Assembly (NCBI GenBank): GCA_002311635.1
Contig: DBZJ01000043.1
Span: 1 to 39,912 of the forward strand
Length of the DNA stretch: 39,912 nt
Source: Syntrophaceae bacterium UBA1163
Lineage (GTDB): Bacteria; Desulfobacterota; BSN033; UBA1163
Reading direction: 5' to 3'
The position numbers were made by a program, and so were the translations under genes. This document shows positions 6,576-15,035 of the stretch, in pieces (position 1 is the first letter of the stretch; the number at the start of each line of letters is the position of its first letter). The notes below the pieces were generated by a model. The model made no database searches. It was given only the letters and a program-made list of their open reading frames with translations, and was not told the origin of the DNA.

Positions 6576-8258
6576 ATGCATAAACTATTCTTCCGGAAAA
6601 TTCTGCCGACCGTGAGGAGCTTGAGTCTTAAGCTCTACCTCCTTCTCTTCATCCTTTTGATTATTTCCTTTGCGGGAATCATGTATTTCAACGTGACCTT
6701 TTATACCGGCCACTTTAATGAAAGTATGATCAACAGCGCAATTCAAGCCAGCGACCTGATTAAACGCTCGACCCGTTACAGCATGTTGAAAAACGACAGG
6801 GAAAATCTTTCCAATATTATTGCTACGATTGGTCAGGAAAAAGAAATGGAAGGAGTCCGGATCTACAATAAAATAGGGAAAATTGCTTTTTCGAACGATG
6901 CGGAAGAGGTCAACACGATTGTAGACAAGAAAATAGAGCAGTGCTATGTCTGCCATGAAAAGGAGCCAGCCCACGTTTATCTCAATACCCAAAATAGAAT
7001 CAGAATTCTGGATTCCAATCGGGGATACCGGGTCTTAGGCTTGATCAACCCGATAGAGAATGAACCCGAATGCTATAACGCCAGTTGTCACGGCCATTCT
7101 CCCAAGGACAAACTTCTCGGCCTTTTGGATGTAAAAATATCGTTAAAATCCGTCGATGAGGAAACCTACAAGACGAAAAAAAATATGGTCCTGTTTTCCA
7201 GCATTATGATTCTTGTCACGGCCCTGCTGTTCGGGGGGTTCATCCTGCGCCTGGTCCATGTCCCGATCCGAAAGCTCGCCAAAGGAACGAGGGAAGTGGC
7301 TAATTTAAACCTTGATTACACGATTGATTTTGACTCTAAGGACGAGATGGGAGAATTGGCTCGATCGTTTAACCGGATGACCAAACAGCTGAAGGCGGCA
7401 AATGAAGCGAATCAAGAGTGGTCGTCAACCCTGGAAAAAAAGGTCAAGCAGAAGAGCGAGGAGCTTAAGAAGGCCCAAGCCCATCTCCTCTTAGTTGAAA
7501 AGATTGCGTCCCTTGGAAAACTTTCTGCCGTGGTCGCCCACGAGATCAACAATCCCCTTTCCGGAATCCTCACGTATGCAAAACTATGTCTTAAGATGAT
7601 CCAAAATCCCGCCTCGTTATCGCGGGAACAAAACAACTCCGTAGTTCAATTCTTGAGCGTGATCAGAGATGAGGCCATCCGTTGCGGTGACATCGTCAAG
7701 AACCTGTTGATTTTTGCCAAAAAGGACTTTGGCAAATGGACCGAAGAAAGTCTCAACAAGGTCATTAATACCAGCCTTCAACTGGTGAAACACAAAATCC
7801 AAATAAAGGAGCTGGAGCTGCTTCAGGAATTAGGCGAGGGGAATGATATCATCTACTGCGATGCCAGCGGGATCCAGCATGTATTGGTCGCTTTATTTAT
7901 TAACGCCATCGATGCGATGTCCAAAGGAGGGAAGCTAAGGGTCAAGACAATTCTCTTAAATAGTGCTCACGAGGTCCAGATTGTGGTTTCGGATACCGGC
8001 AGTGGGATCCCCGAAGAAATCCTTCCCCACATTTTTGAGCCCTTCGTCTCCACCAAGGAATCGACAGGATTGGGTTTGTCCGTCGTCTACGGAATCATTC
8101 AGCAGCATCAGGGAGAGATCGAGGTGGAATCCGAACCGAACCGGGGAACGACCTTTGTGATTACCCTGCCCCGAAGACCCGTTCGCGGTCAAGTCGGGGA
8201 CGGAGCAGTCGTGCCGTCAACCTTGAACCCTCGCGAGAAGGAGAAGGAAGATGAATAA
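6576..8258 (+). CDS. membrane histidine kinase with periplasmic c-type haem motifs
   Basis: This 560-aa kinase has membrane helices at about 18-37 and 204-225, which enclose a periplasmic domain. That domain carries CYVCH (Cys123, Cys126, His127), a c-type haem-binding motif, and a spaced variant CX4CH (Cys166, Cys171, His172). A HAMP segment follows, then a coiled coil, a HisKA box with the phospho-acceptor His322 (VVAHEINNPLSG) and an HATPase domain (DTGSGIPEEI, STGLGLSVVYGI). Haem-bearing sensor domains are known in metal- and sulfate-reducing bacteria and report redox state or gas ligands. ATG 6576 follows a GAGGAAAG RBS. The gene overlaps the sigma-54 regulator by eight bases, so the pair is almost certainly cognate. 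Confidence 0.9.
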   Translation: MHKLFFRKILPTVRSLSLKLYLLLFILLIISFAGIMYFNVTFYTGHFNESMINSAIQASDLIKRSTRYSMLKNDRENLSNIIATIGQEKEMEGVRIYNKIGKIAFSNDAEEVNTIVDKKIEQCYVCHEKEPAHVYLNTQNRIRILDSNRGYRVLGLINPIENEPECYNASCHGHSPKDKLLGLLDVKISLKSVDEETYKTKKNMVLFSSIMILVTALLFGGFILRLVHVPIRKLAKGTREVANLNLDYTIDFDSKDEMGELARSFNRMTKQLKAANEANQEWSSTLEKKVKQKSEELKKAQAHLLLVEKIASLGKLSAVVAHEINNPLSGILTYAKLCLKMIQNPASLSREQNNSVVQFLSVIRDEAIRCGDIVKNLLIFAKKDFGKWTEESLNKVINTSLQLVKHKIQIKELELLQELGEGNDIIYCDASGIQHVLVALFINAIDAMSKGGKLRVKTILLNSAHEVQIVVSDTGSGIPEEILPHIFEPFVSTKESTGLGLSVVYGIIQQHQGEIEVESEPNRGTTFVITLPRRPVRGQVGDGAVVPSTLNPREKEKEDE

Positions 8259-9594
8259 CCAAGGCGTTGGTATCTTAGTGGTGGATGACGAGTTTTCGGT
8301 CCGAGATTCCTTATGCAACTGGTTTAGAAATGAGGGATACCGGACAGAGACTGCTGAGAGTGGCTCGGAGGCGTTGAGAAAGCTCCAGGATAGCCTGTGG
8401 GATATTGTTCTGTTGGATATTAAAATGCCCGGAATGGACGGGATGGAACTCCAGAAGCATATTAAGAAAATCGATAACACCATCATCGTGATTATTATCA
8501 CCGCCTATGCAACGGTGGATACCGCCGTGGACGCGATGAAAGAGGGTGCCTTCGATTATCTTTCCAAACCGATCGATCCAGACAAGCTCTCTATCCTGAT
8601 TCGCAACGCCGTCAACCAGAGGAGGCTCATCGCCGAAAACATTCAGCTGAGACAAAAGGTCGAGGAGCTTACGTTGCAGGATGAGATTGTGGGGGAAAGT
8701 CCTCAGATTAAGAAAATCCTGGAGATGATCGATACCGTGGCCAAAACCGACGCCACGGTCCTGATCCGGGGCGAAAGCGGAACCGGAAAGGAGCTCGTCG
8801 CGCAGGCCATCCACGGGAAGAGCAACCGACGGTATTTCCCTATTATCTCTATCAACTGTGGTGCCTTTCCCGAAGGCCTCTTGGAAAGTGAGCTCTTCGG
8901 CCATGAAAAGGGCGCTTTTACAGGCGCCCAGTACAAACGAAAAGGAAAGTTGGAGATGGCCAACGGGGGCACCATCTTCTTCGACGAAATCGGAAATATT
9001 GCCGCGAAGATGCAGATGGACCTTCTTCGGGTGATTGAAACCAAACAGTTCACGCCCCTGGGAAGCAATAAGGTCGTGAATGTGGATTTCCGGATTATTG
9101 CCGCCACGAACTCCGACCTGGAAAAGAAAGTAGCGGAAAAAGATTTCCGAGAAGACCTCTATTACCGGTTAAATGTCTTTTCTATCCAAATCCCGCCCCT
9201 TCGGGAAAGGACCATGGACATCCCACCGATCGCCCATTATTTTCTCGATAAGTATGCCCGGTCTATGAACAAAGATGTGACTGACATCTCCCCAGAGGCA
9301 ATGAGGATACTGACCCAGTATAATTGGCCGGGGAATATCAGAGAGTTGAGAAATACGATAGAGAGGGCGCTGGTCGTCGTGGGAAAGAAAAATAGGATTG
9401 AGGTAGAGGATCTAAATCTTCTCTTCCTTCCCAAGGCAAATCCTCCCGGAGATTCCTTGGAGGAGATAGAAAAGGCCCATGTCAAGCGAATATTAGAGCA
9501 GTCCGACTGGAACATCTCCAGATCTGCCGAGACGCTGAAAATAGACCGGGTGACCCTTTACAACAAGATCAAGAAATACGGCTTACAGAGATAA
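8251..9594 (+). CDS. sigma-54-dependent response regulator (NtrC family)
   Basis: This 447-aa activator has the three expected domains. The receiver holds phospho-acceptor Asp56 (VLLDIKMPG). The AAA+ domain holds Walker A GESGTGKE (173-180) and the sigma-54 contact loop GAFTGA (220-225). A Fis-type helix-turn-helix sits at the C-terminus (residues about 415-447). It activates sigma-54 promoters when phosphorylated, most likely by the kinase encoded just upstream, whose gene it overlaps. Candidate targets in this window are the degenerate promoter at 1002 and the consensus promoter at 34314. All catalytic motifs are intact. Confidence 0.95.
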   Translation: MNNQGVGILVVDDEFSVRDSLCNWFRNEGYRTETAESGSEALRKLQDSLWDIVLLDIKMPGMDGMELQKHIKKIDNTIIVIIITAYATVDTAVDAMKEGAFDYLSKPIDPDKLSILIRNAVNQRRLIAENIQLRQKVEELTLQDEIVGESPQIKKILEMIDTVAKTDATVLIRGESGTGKELVAQAIHGKSNRRYFPIISINCGAFPEGLLESELFGHEKGAFTGAQYKRKGKLEMANGGTIFFDEIGNIAAKMQMDLLRVIETKQFTPLGSNKVVNVDFRIIAATNSDLEKKVAEKDFREDLYYRLNVFSIQIPPLRERTMDIPPIAHYFLDKYARSMNKDVTDISPEAMRILTQYNWPGNIRELRNTIERALVVVGKKNRIEVEDLNLLFLPKANPPGDSLEEIEKAHVKRILEQSDWNISRSAETLKIDRVTLYNKIKKYGLQR

Positions 9595-9599
9595 GCTTC

Positions 9600-10154
9600 A
9601 TGTCCTATATCGACATCGTCCCTATTGGCGAGGTAGAGGAAACCGTCCTTTCATTTCTCAAACAAAGCATCTTTCAGACCTTCAAGATCCAGACGAGGAT
9701 CCGAAATCGCCCTTTTGACCTTTCTCTTGCCTATGACCCTGTCCGCGATCAGTACAACTCCAGTGGCCTCCTGCTCGAGTTAATCAATGAGCCTCCTCCG
9801 GAAACCTTGAAGATTTTAGGGGTGACGGAGTTGGATCTATTTATACCCATATTTACCTTTCTCTTCGGTGAGGCCCAGCTAAACGGGATTGGGGCCTTGG
9901 TCTCTGCCCACCGCCTTCATAATCAGTTTTACGGCATTTCTGGGAATAGGGAGCTATTGGAGAGTCGTCTCCTGAAAGAGGGCATCCATGAATTGGGACA
10001 CACCTTCGGCCTGATTCACTGTTTCACCCTGAAGTGTGTGATGAAGTCTTCCACTTACGTGGAAGAGATTGACCAGAAATCCATTCAATTCTGCAAATCA
10101 TGTGAACAAGAAGTCCTTCACTGGCGGAATGGAAGAAGCATCTCATTGAAGTGA
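9600..10154 (+). CDS. amzA: archaemetzincin-type zinc metalloprotease
   Basis: This 184-aa protein has the archaemetzincin signature. HELGHTFGLIH gives zinc ligands His130, His134 and His140 and catalytic Glu131. Cys141 and Cys146 follow, then the Met-turn residue Met148 and a CKSC pair (165, 168) for the second, structural zinc. Its length fits the family, which is common in archaea and patchy in bacteria. Substrates are generally unknown. The start lies only five bases after the stop of the sigma-54 regulator, so it belongs to the same transcript. No signal peptide is seen, so a cytoplasmic role is likely. A link to turnover of the redox system is speculation. Confidence 0.85.
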   Translation: MSYIDIVPIGEVEETVLSFLKQSIFQTFKIQTRIRNRPFDLSLAYDPVRDQYNSSGLLLELINEPPPETLKILGVTELDLFIPIFTFLFGEAQLNGIGALVSAHRLHNQFYGISGNRELLESRLLKEGIHELGHTFGLIHCFTLKCVMKSSTYVEEIDQKSIQFCKSCEQEVLHWRNGRSISLK

Positions 10155-10260
10155 CGGGAAATGAGAGATGCTGAAAACATTTCGGCATGACTAAGGATAT
10201 TCGCGAGAGTTTGAATCCTTATTATGTAGGATGGTTTGACAAGCGATTTGTCCGTTTGCC

Positions 10261-12585
10261 TCAGAGCTTCAATTGATACACCCGGTATATTTTGGTGCGC
10301 TTGCCCCCCATCATCTCAATTCTCTTGTTGAGCAGGTTGTTGTCTTCCCGTACCCATGAAAGCTCGCCGCCCGTGTAGCCGCGTGCCTTTGCCACCCGGA
10401 AGGACTCGAGATACAGGAGGGTCTCCAATCCCCGGCGCTGGAAAGCTTTGCGCACCGCCAGTAAGGCGAACCGGAGGGTCTTGATCTGCTTGGAGTAGAA
10501 ATAAAATTTCAACATGTCGGCAAAGCCCACGCGCCCGTCAAAGCGTTTGAGCACTTCATTATAGTTGGGCAAAATCATCGAGAAGGCCACGGGCTTGCCC
10601 TTGACCTCCACAAAATTGACCAGCTCCTTTTCAATCACAGGCCGAAGTTTGGCGATAAGGTACTGGAGGTCGCCGGCGCTGAGAGGAGTAAACCCGAATT
10701 CCTCACTGTTGGCATCGTTCAATATCCCCATCAGCGTATTCATCTCCTGCCGGAACCGGCTCATGTTCAGGTGCCGGATGGCAATCCCCTCCTTCTTCTG
10801 GGCATGCTCGGAGAGTTTCTCCAAACCCTCTGGGAAAGGACCGCGGGCGTCCATCCAATAGGCATAGAAATCCTTCTCTTTCTCAAAACCATATTTCTCC
10901 AGAAACTCAGGATAATAAGAAGGATTGTAAGGCATCATGATGGCCGGCGGATGGTCAAACCCTTCCACTAAGCAGCCCATCCCGTCGAGCTGGGAAAAGG
11001 CCATCGGCCCGCGCATGACCTTCATGTCCCGCTCCGACAACCACTTCCTGGCGGCATCCAAAAGCGCGGCGGCGGCACTGTAGTCCCGGTCGGCCTCGAA
11101 AAAACCGAAGAAACCCGCCCGCTCATTATGATACCGGTTGGCGCGATCGTCAACGGCAGCCACAATCCGGCCTGCGATCTCCCCTCCTCGATACGCCAAA
11201 AAAGCTCTCGCCTCGCCGTGGCCGTAGAAAATATTTTCTTGACGGTCAAAAATCGTCTCCACATCCGTAATCATCGGCGGCACCCAATTGTGGTCCCGGG
11301 TGTAGATTTTCCAGGGCAGCTTCAAGAAATTCATTTGATCGCTCTTCTCCTCACCGATCGTGCGGATGTCGATGGGCGCCCCCGGCGCGCTGGGTCCGAT
11401 CACACCCAACTCGGTGCCGATTTTTCTAAGCTTGTCCAGGGCATAGTCCAACTCCTGGCGAGAATGCGTGGCCGTATAGGAAGTCCGAAGACAGGCCATC
11501 CCGGGCGGAACGGCGGGAGAGACCACCGGATTGACGTAGACACCCTCCTGCTCGAGCATCTTGGCAAATTGAAACGTCTTCAAGTCATCGCCGATAAGAA
11601 TAGGGATGATGGCGGATTGCGTCGCCGCGGTCCTAAATCCCATACGTTGAATCTCCCTGAGCATGTAACGCACATTCTCCCAGAGCTTTTGTCTGCGCTC
11701 CGGCTCGCGCTCCAGAATATTCAAGGCAGCCAGAGCGGTCGCTGCGGCAGCGGGCGGAGGGGCTGCCTGGAACATAAAGGTGCGGGCATTGTGCTTTAAG
11801 AACGAGATCACTTTTTCTTCGCCGGCGATAAATCCCCCCAAGCTCGCAAACGATTTTGAAAACGTGCCCATCACCAGATCCACCTTATCCAGCACACCCA
11901 TTTCTTCGCACGTGCCCCGGCCGCCCTTGCCCAGCACGCCCAGGCTGTGTGCCTCATCCACCATCACCCGGCATCGGTATCTCTTGGCCAGAGGGACAAT
12001 ATGTTTCAGATCCGCCAGATCGCCTTCCATGGAAAATACCCCGTCGACCACAATGAGTTTACCCACCTTCTTATCCTGAATATTGATCAGGATGCGCTCC
12101 AGGTCTTCCATGTCATTATGACGAAATTTTAAAACTTTTCCTAAGGCCATCCGACAGCCGTCCAAGATCGACGCATGATTGGTGCGGTCCGAGATGACGA
12201 TGTCATTCTTTCCAACGATCGTGGAGATAACGCCCAGATTGGTCGTAAACCCGGTACTGAATACCAAGGAGGCCTCTTTCTTCATAAAGCGGGCCAGGCG
12301 CCACTCCAGCTCCACATGCAAATCGATCGTCCCGTTCAGAAAACGGGAGCCCGTGCAGCCGGTCCCGTACTTCTCAATCGCCTTGACGGCAGCCTCCTTC
12401 ACCTCCGGATGCGAGGTCAGACCAAGGTAATTGTTTGAGCCGATCATCACTGTTTTGCGGCCGTTCATAATGACCGTGGTATCTACCGCCCCTTCATTGA
12501 CGCGAAAATAAGGGTAGAGGCCGAGATTGATAATTCTCTCGGCATCATGATAGTTATAAGCCTTCTCAAAAAGGTCCACGCTCAT
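10261..12585 (-). CDS. serine palmitoyltransferase-like alpha-oxoamine synthase fused to a GNAT-type acyltransferase
   Basis: This is a two-part protein of 774 aa. Residues 1 to about 390 form a PLP-dependent alpha-oxoamine synthase. Features are SNNYLGLTSHP, GTGCTGSRFLNGT, the ring-stacking His137 (NHAS), DEAH with Asp210 and His213, and the PLP Lys244 in GTFSKSFASLGG. The GTGC-GSRFLNG style is closest to bacterial serine palmitoyltransferase, although KBL and BioF are relatives. Residues about 405-774 match a large GNAT-like family (PWKIYTRDHNWVPP, GFFGFFE, PYNPSYYPEFLEKYGF) that I believe includes the bacterial ceramide synthase of Caulobacter. The fusion would make a ketosphinganine base and then N-acylate it. 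ATG 12585 is preferred to an in-frame TTG at 12621. No ketoreductase or ACP gene is adjacent. Confidence 0.85.
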   Translation of the reverse strand: MSVDLFEKAYNYHDAERIINLGLYPYFRVNEGAVDTTVIMNGRKTVMIGSNNYLGLTSHPEVKEAAVKAIEKYGTGCTGSRFLNGTIDLHVELEWRLARFMKKEASLVFSTGFTTNLGVISTIVGKNDIVISDRTNHASILDGCRMALGKVLKFRHNDMEDLERILINIQDKKVGKLIVVDGVFSMEGDLADLKHIVPLAKRYRCRVMVDEAHSLGVLGKGGRGTCEEMGVLDKVDLVMGTFSKSFASLGGFIAGEEKVISFLKHNARTFMFQAAPPPAAAATALAALNILEREPERRQKLWENVRYMLREIQRMGFRTAATQSAIIPILIGDDLKTFQFAKMLEQEGVYVNPVVSPAVPPGMACLRTSYTATHSRQELDYALDKLRKIGTELGVIGPSAPGAPIDIRTIGEEKSDQMNFLKLPWKIYTRDHNWVPPMITDVETIFDRQENIFYGHGEARAFLAYRGGEIAGRIVAAVDDRANRYHNERAGFFGFFEADRDYSAAAALLDAARKWLSERDMKVMRGPMAFSQLDGMGCLVEGFDHPPAIMMPYNPSYYPEFLEKYGFEKEKDFYAYWMDARGPFPEGLEKLSEHAQKKEGIAIRHLNMSRFRQEMNTLMGILNDANSEEFGFTPLSAGDLQYLIAKLRPVIEKELVNFVEVKGKPVAFSMILPNYNEVLKRFDGRVGFADMLKFYFYSKQIKTLRFALLAVRKAFQRRGLETLLYLESFRVAKARGYTGGELSWVREDNNLLNKRIEMMGGKRTKIYRVYQLKL

Positions 12586-12602
12586 CACCCCTTTCCAAGA
12601 GT
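12521..12602 (-). repeat. copy A of a repeat: 5' end of the synthase gene
   Basis: This segment covers the start region of the oxoamine synthase gene. It is repeated, shortened and diverged, at 16957-17028 in the same orientation (see the relic entry there). Confidence 0.7.
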
Positions 12603-12789
12603 CTTCCCCAAAACCGTGCAAACCCCGGTGAGGGTTGTTTCAAAGGATTCGAGACACTGTCTCTCGTGGTCGATTTGTGCATCCATGGAAGAAATGCCCT
12701 TCAAATTTCAACGCTAATCTTACCCTATTGCGCTTGATTATACCAGTCTCTAATTCAAAGCCTATTTATGACAATCTCAATAATAATTG

Positions 12790-12818
12790 TTGACAAGTTA
12801 TTTGATTTATGCTAAGGT
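12790..12818 (+). promoter_or_regulatory. sigma-70-like promoter of the Rrf2 gene
   Basis: TTGACA (12790-12795) is followed after 17 bases by TAAGGT (12813-12818), then by TTGGAGG and the ATG at 12852. The -35 is consensus and the -10 weak. Family regulators often repress their own promoter, so an operator may overlap. Confidence 0.5.
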
Positions 12819-12851
12819 CAGGCATACTGAAACTTGGAGGCCCTCTCATTA

Positions 12852-13253
12852 ATGAAATTATCCCTAAAAAGCGAATATGCCTTTCTTGCTCTTTTTGAAC
12901 TTGCGGCAAATTCTGGTAAAGATTTGCTGAAGATTGAAAATGTGGCTTCAAAATATGGGATGCCCGCCAAGTTTCTTGAGCAGATACTGCTGCAACTGAA
13001 GCGGGCGGGTATTGTAAAGAGCAAACGAGGAGCAAATGGTGGTTATGCCCTTTCGAATTCTCCCGTGCACACAAACCTTGCCGATGTCATACGTGTACTT
13101 GACGGACCGCTTGCTCCGGTAAACTCGGTAAGCACGTATTTCTACGAGCATAGTCCTATTGAGAAGATTCCAAAGCTCAAAGATCTGCTCCTGGATATTC
13201 GGAACTATACGGCGTGGAGGCTTGAAAATTTCACATTAAAAGACCTATTGTAA
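12852..13253 (+). CDS. Rrf2-family transcriptional regulator without cluster-binding cysteines
   Basis: This 133-aa protein has the Rrf2 winged-helix N-terminus (MKLSLKSEYAFLALFELA, then KFLEQILLQLKRAGIVKSKRG and GGYAL). IscR, NsrR and RsrR use three conserved C-terminal cysteines to hold an Fe-S cluster. This protein has no cysteine at all, so it should respond to something else, as CymR does through a protein partner. It lies just upstream of an operon containing a cysteine desulfurase, a classic Rrf2 context, so control of that operon is the obvious inference. ATG 12852 is chosen because family members begin with this sequence. TTGGAGG lies 12 bases upstream, a slightly long spacing. Confidence 0.85.
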   Translation: MKLSLKSEYAFLALFELAANSGKDLLKIENVASKYGMPAKFLEQILLQLKRAGIVKSKRGANGGYALSNSPVHTNLADVIRVLDGPLAPVNSVSTYFYEHSPIEKIPKLKDLLLDIRNYTAWRLENFTLKDLL

Positions 13254-13500
13254 TGGAGACGACAACGGTCGAAACCCGTGTTGCCTCCATGAAAATATCC
13301 TCTTAAGCCAAAGGCTTCGGAGGGCCATACGCCGTTTGGGAAATCCGCCGCAGCAACGCGGCGCACTGATGTAGAGTGATTGGGCTATGACTTACGCATT
13401 CATCTACGGACACGAGGCGTGATCTTCTGTGTAGGGGATAAAATTTTTGGGAATTTTTATGATAATTCTTATAAACAATATCATGATAATGCAGGAGGAA
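13252..13500 (+). promoter_or_regulatory. hairpin-rich gap and promoter region before the ABC ATPase gene
   Basis: After the Rrf2 stop come three hairpins: an imperfect one at 13252-13287, AAGCC/GGCTT at 13305-13317, and a perfect CGCCGC/GCGGCG stem at 13346-13363. An AT-rich tract then carries the 10-bp palindrome TATCATGATA (13479-13488) just before the RBS GCAGGAGG. The tract could hold the promoter and the palindrome an operator. The hairpins could be a terminator, or part of a leader if transcription reads through. Confidence 0.4.
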
Positions 13501-13504
13501 TATT

Positions 13505-14311
13505 ATGAAGATTGACAGCATTAAAATTATGGGCGGCTTCGATAAATCGGGGGCTAATGAAGCGGTTGAGGAAGTTATTTTCAAGATGGGCGATATTGCA
13601 AGCATCGTAGGCCCGACCGGCTGCGGTAAGACAACCTTCATTAACGATATTGAGCTCTTTGCCAACGGCGACACCCCCTCCGGCAGAAAGCTCCTGATAA
13701 ATGACCTTCCGGTCAATGCCGACGAGGCCGTTTCGGACAGGCATGACCATCCGGTAGCGCTGATCTCCCAGCATACGAATTTCTTGTCAGACTTGCCTGT
13801 CCAGGATTTCCTTGAGATACACGGAAGCGTGCGCCAACATCAAAACATACCGAGCGTTGTTGAGGAGACGCTCGAGTTCGCAAACAAGCTCACGGGCGAA
13901 CCGTTGATCAGGGAAAGCCCCATGACCGAGCTTTCCGGTGGCCAGACCAGAGCGCTCTTGATTGCCGATGCCGTCATCATTGGAAATGCGCCGATCATAC
14001 TCCTGGATGAGATCGAGAACGCCGGCATTCACCGGACAAGGGCTCTCCAGCTTCTTAAACAGTACGAAAAGATTTTTATCTTCGTTACCCATGACCCGCG
14101 TATTGCTCTGCTCTCCGATTTCCGGATCGTCATGGAGAACGGCGGCATGACAAAGATCATCGTCGGCGATGAGGACGAAAAGGCTGTAGCAAAGGAGATC
14201 AGCAAACTGGACGATGTCCTTCTCCATTTCCGCACCCGGATCAGGAGCGGGGAACAGCTGACGTCACATGAATTGGTAGCGCACTTAAAGAGCCTGGGTT
14301 ATCTCACATGA
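13505..14311 (+). CDS. soluble ABC-type ATPase of the metallocluster operon
   Basis: This 268-aa protein is a single ABC ATPase domain with Walker A GPTGCGKTT (36-44), signature LSGGQ (143-147), Walker B IILLDE (Asp168, Glu169) and switch His196 (THDPR), all intact. About 60 extra residues follow the ATPase core. No membrane permease gene is nearby, and its partners are a GTPase, a cysteine desulfurase and an Fe-S protein. A role like SufC or component A2 of methyl-CoM reductase, powering cofactor assembly rather than transport, is therefore more likely than import or export. That function is inference. The RBS AGGAGG is strong. Confidence 0.75.
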   Translation: MKIDSIKIMGGFDKSGANEAVEEVIFKMGDIASIVGPTGCGKTTFINDIELFANGDTPSGRKLLINDLPVNADEAVSDRHDHPVALISQHTNFLSDLPVQDFLEIHGSVRQHQNIPSVVEETLEFANKLTGEPLIRESPMTELSGGQTRALLIADAVIIGNAPIILLDEIENAGIHRTRALQLLKQYEKIFIFVTHDPRIALLSDFRIVMENGGMTKIIVGDEDEKAVAKEISKLDDVLLHFRTRIRSGEQLTSHELVAHLKSLGYLT

Positions 14312-14330
14312 GCGAGGAAAGGAGAAAACG

Positions 14331-15032
14331 ATGAAATTGGTCATCTGCGCCGGCCCGGCCACGACCGGGAAAACAAGTGTCTTGCGTCACGTGGTTCGTC
14401 GCTTGCTAAAAAAAGGATCCAGCCCATCCTATTTGAAGATTGACGTGCTTTATGCCGATGAGCAGGCCATCATGGAGCGGGAATTCGCCATCCCGTCAAA
14501 AACGGTCTATTCCGGCGAGTTATGTCCGGACCATTGCAATGTCATGGTGTTGGGCGACGCATTGGAATGGGCGGAAAATCAAAAAAGCGATTTGCTGCTC
14601 GTCGAAACAGCAGGGCTTTGCCTTCGATGCTCGCCTTATGTTGAGGGCTCGTTAGGCTTTGTCGTGCTCGAAGCAACCAGCGGCATGAACCTCCCCCGGA
14701 AAATAGGTCCCATGCTGACCCTGGCGGATATGGCCGTCGTAACCAAAATCGATCTCGTCTCTCAGGCCGAAAGGGAAGTGTTTCGCGCCAGGATCAAAGA
14801 AAGCGCAAGGGAGATACGGGTCGTCGAAACGGACGCTCTTTACGGAACCGGTATCGATCCCCTTATCAAAACGATTTCGGAAGCCAAAGAAATTGTATTT
14901 CCTTTATACCTACGGGGCAACCCTCCGGTGGGAACCTGTACGATTTGTGTAGGCAAAAAGGAGATCGGCTGGAAGCAGCACTTCGGAGTCGTCCGCCCCC
15001 TGGAAGGCGAAATCTTTTACCGTGGAGAGTAA
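14331..15032 (+). CDS. HypB/CooC-like P-loop GTPase with paired cysteines
   Basis: This 233-aa P-loop protein has Walker A GPATTGKTS (8-16), a switch region ending VETAG (91-95) and the guanine-specificity motif TKID (138-141). It is of the SIMIBI class that includes HypB, UreG and CobW. Cysteine pairs CPDHC (65, 69), CLRC (97, 100) and CTIC (203, 206) suggest metal or cluster binding, as in nickel-inserting GTPases. It follows the ABC ATPase by 19 bases, with RBS GAAAGGAG, and is followed by the cysteine desulfurase after three bases. It could deliver a metal or gate cluster insertion into an unidentified enzyme. The target is unknown. Confidence 0.7.
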   Translation: MKLVICAGPATTGKTSVLRHVVRRLLKKGSSPSYLKIDVLYADEQAIMEREFAIPSKTVYSGELCPDHCNVMVLGDALEWAENQKSDLLLVETAGLCLRCSPYVEGSLGFVVLEATSGMNLPRKIGPMLTLADMAVVTKIDLVSQAEREVFRARIKESAREIRVVETDALYGTGIDPLIKTISEAKEIVFPLYLRGNPPVGTCTICVGKKEIGWKQHFGVVRPLEGEIFYRGE

Positions 15033-15035
15033 TAA

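Noticed and set aside
11128..11799. Plus-strand ORF of 223 aa inside the synthase/acyltransferase gene
   Set aside because: It is a shadow of the fused enzyme, with composition that reflects codon complement and no start signals.
13303..13420. A cobalamin riboswitch in the gap before the ABC ATPase gene
   Set aside because: Some short words resemble B12-box surroundings, but the conserved order of elements was not found.
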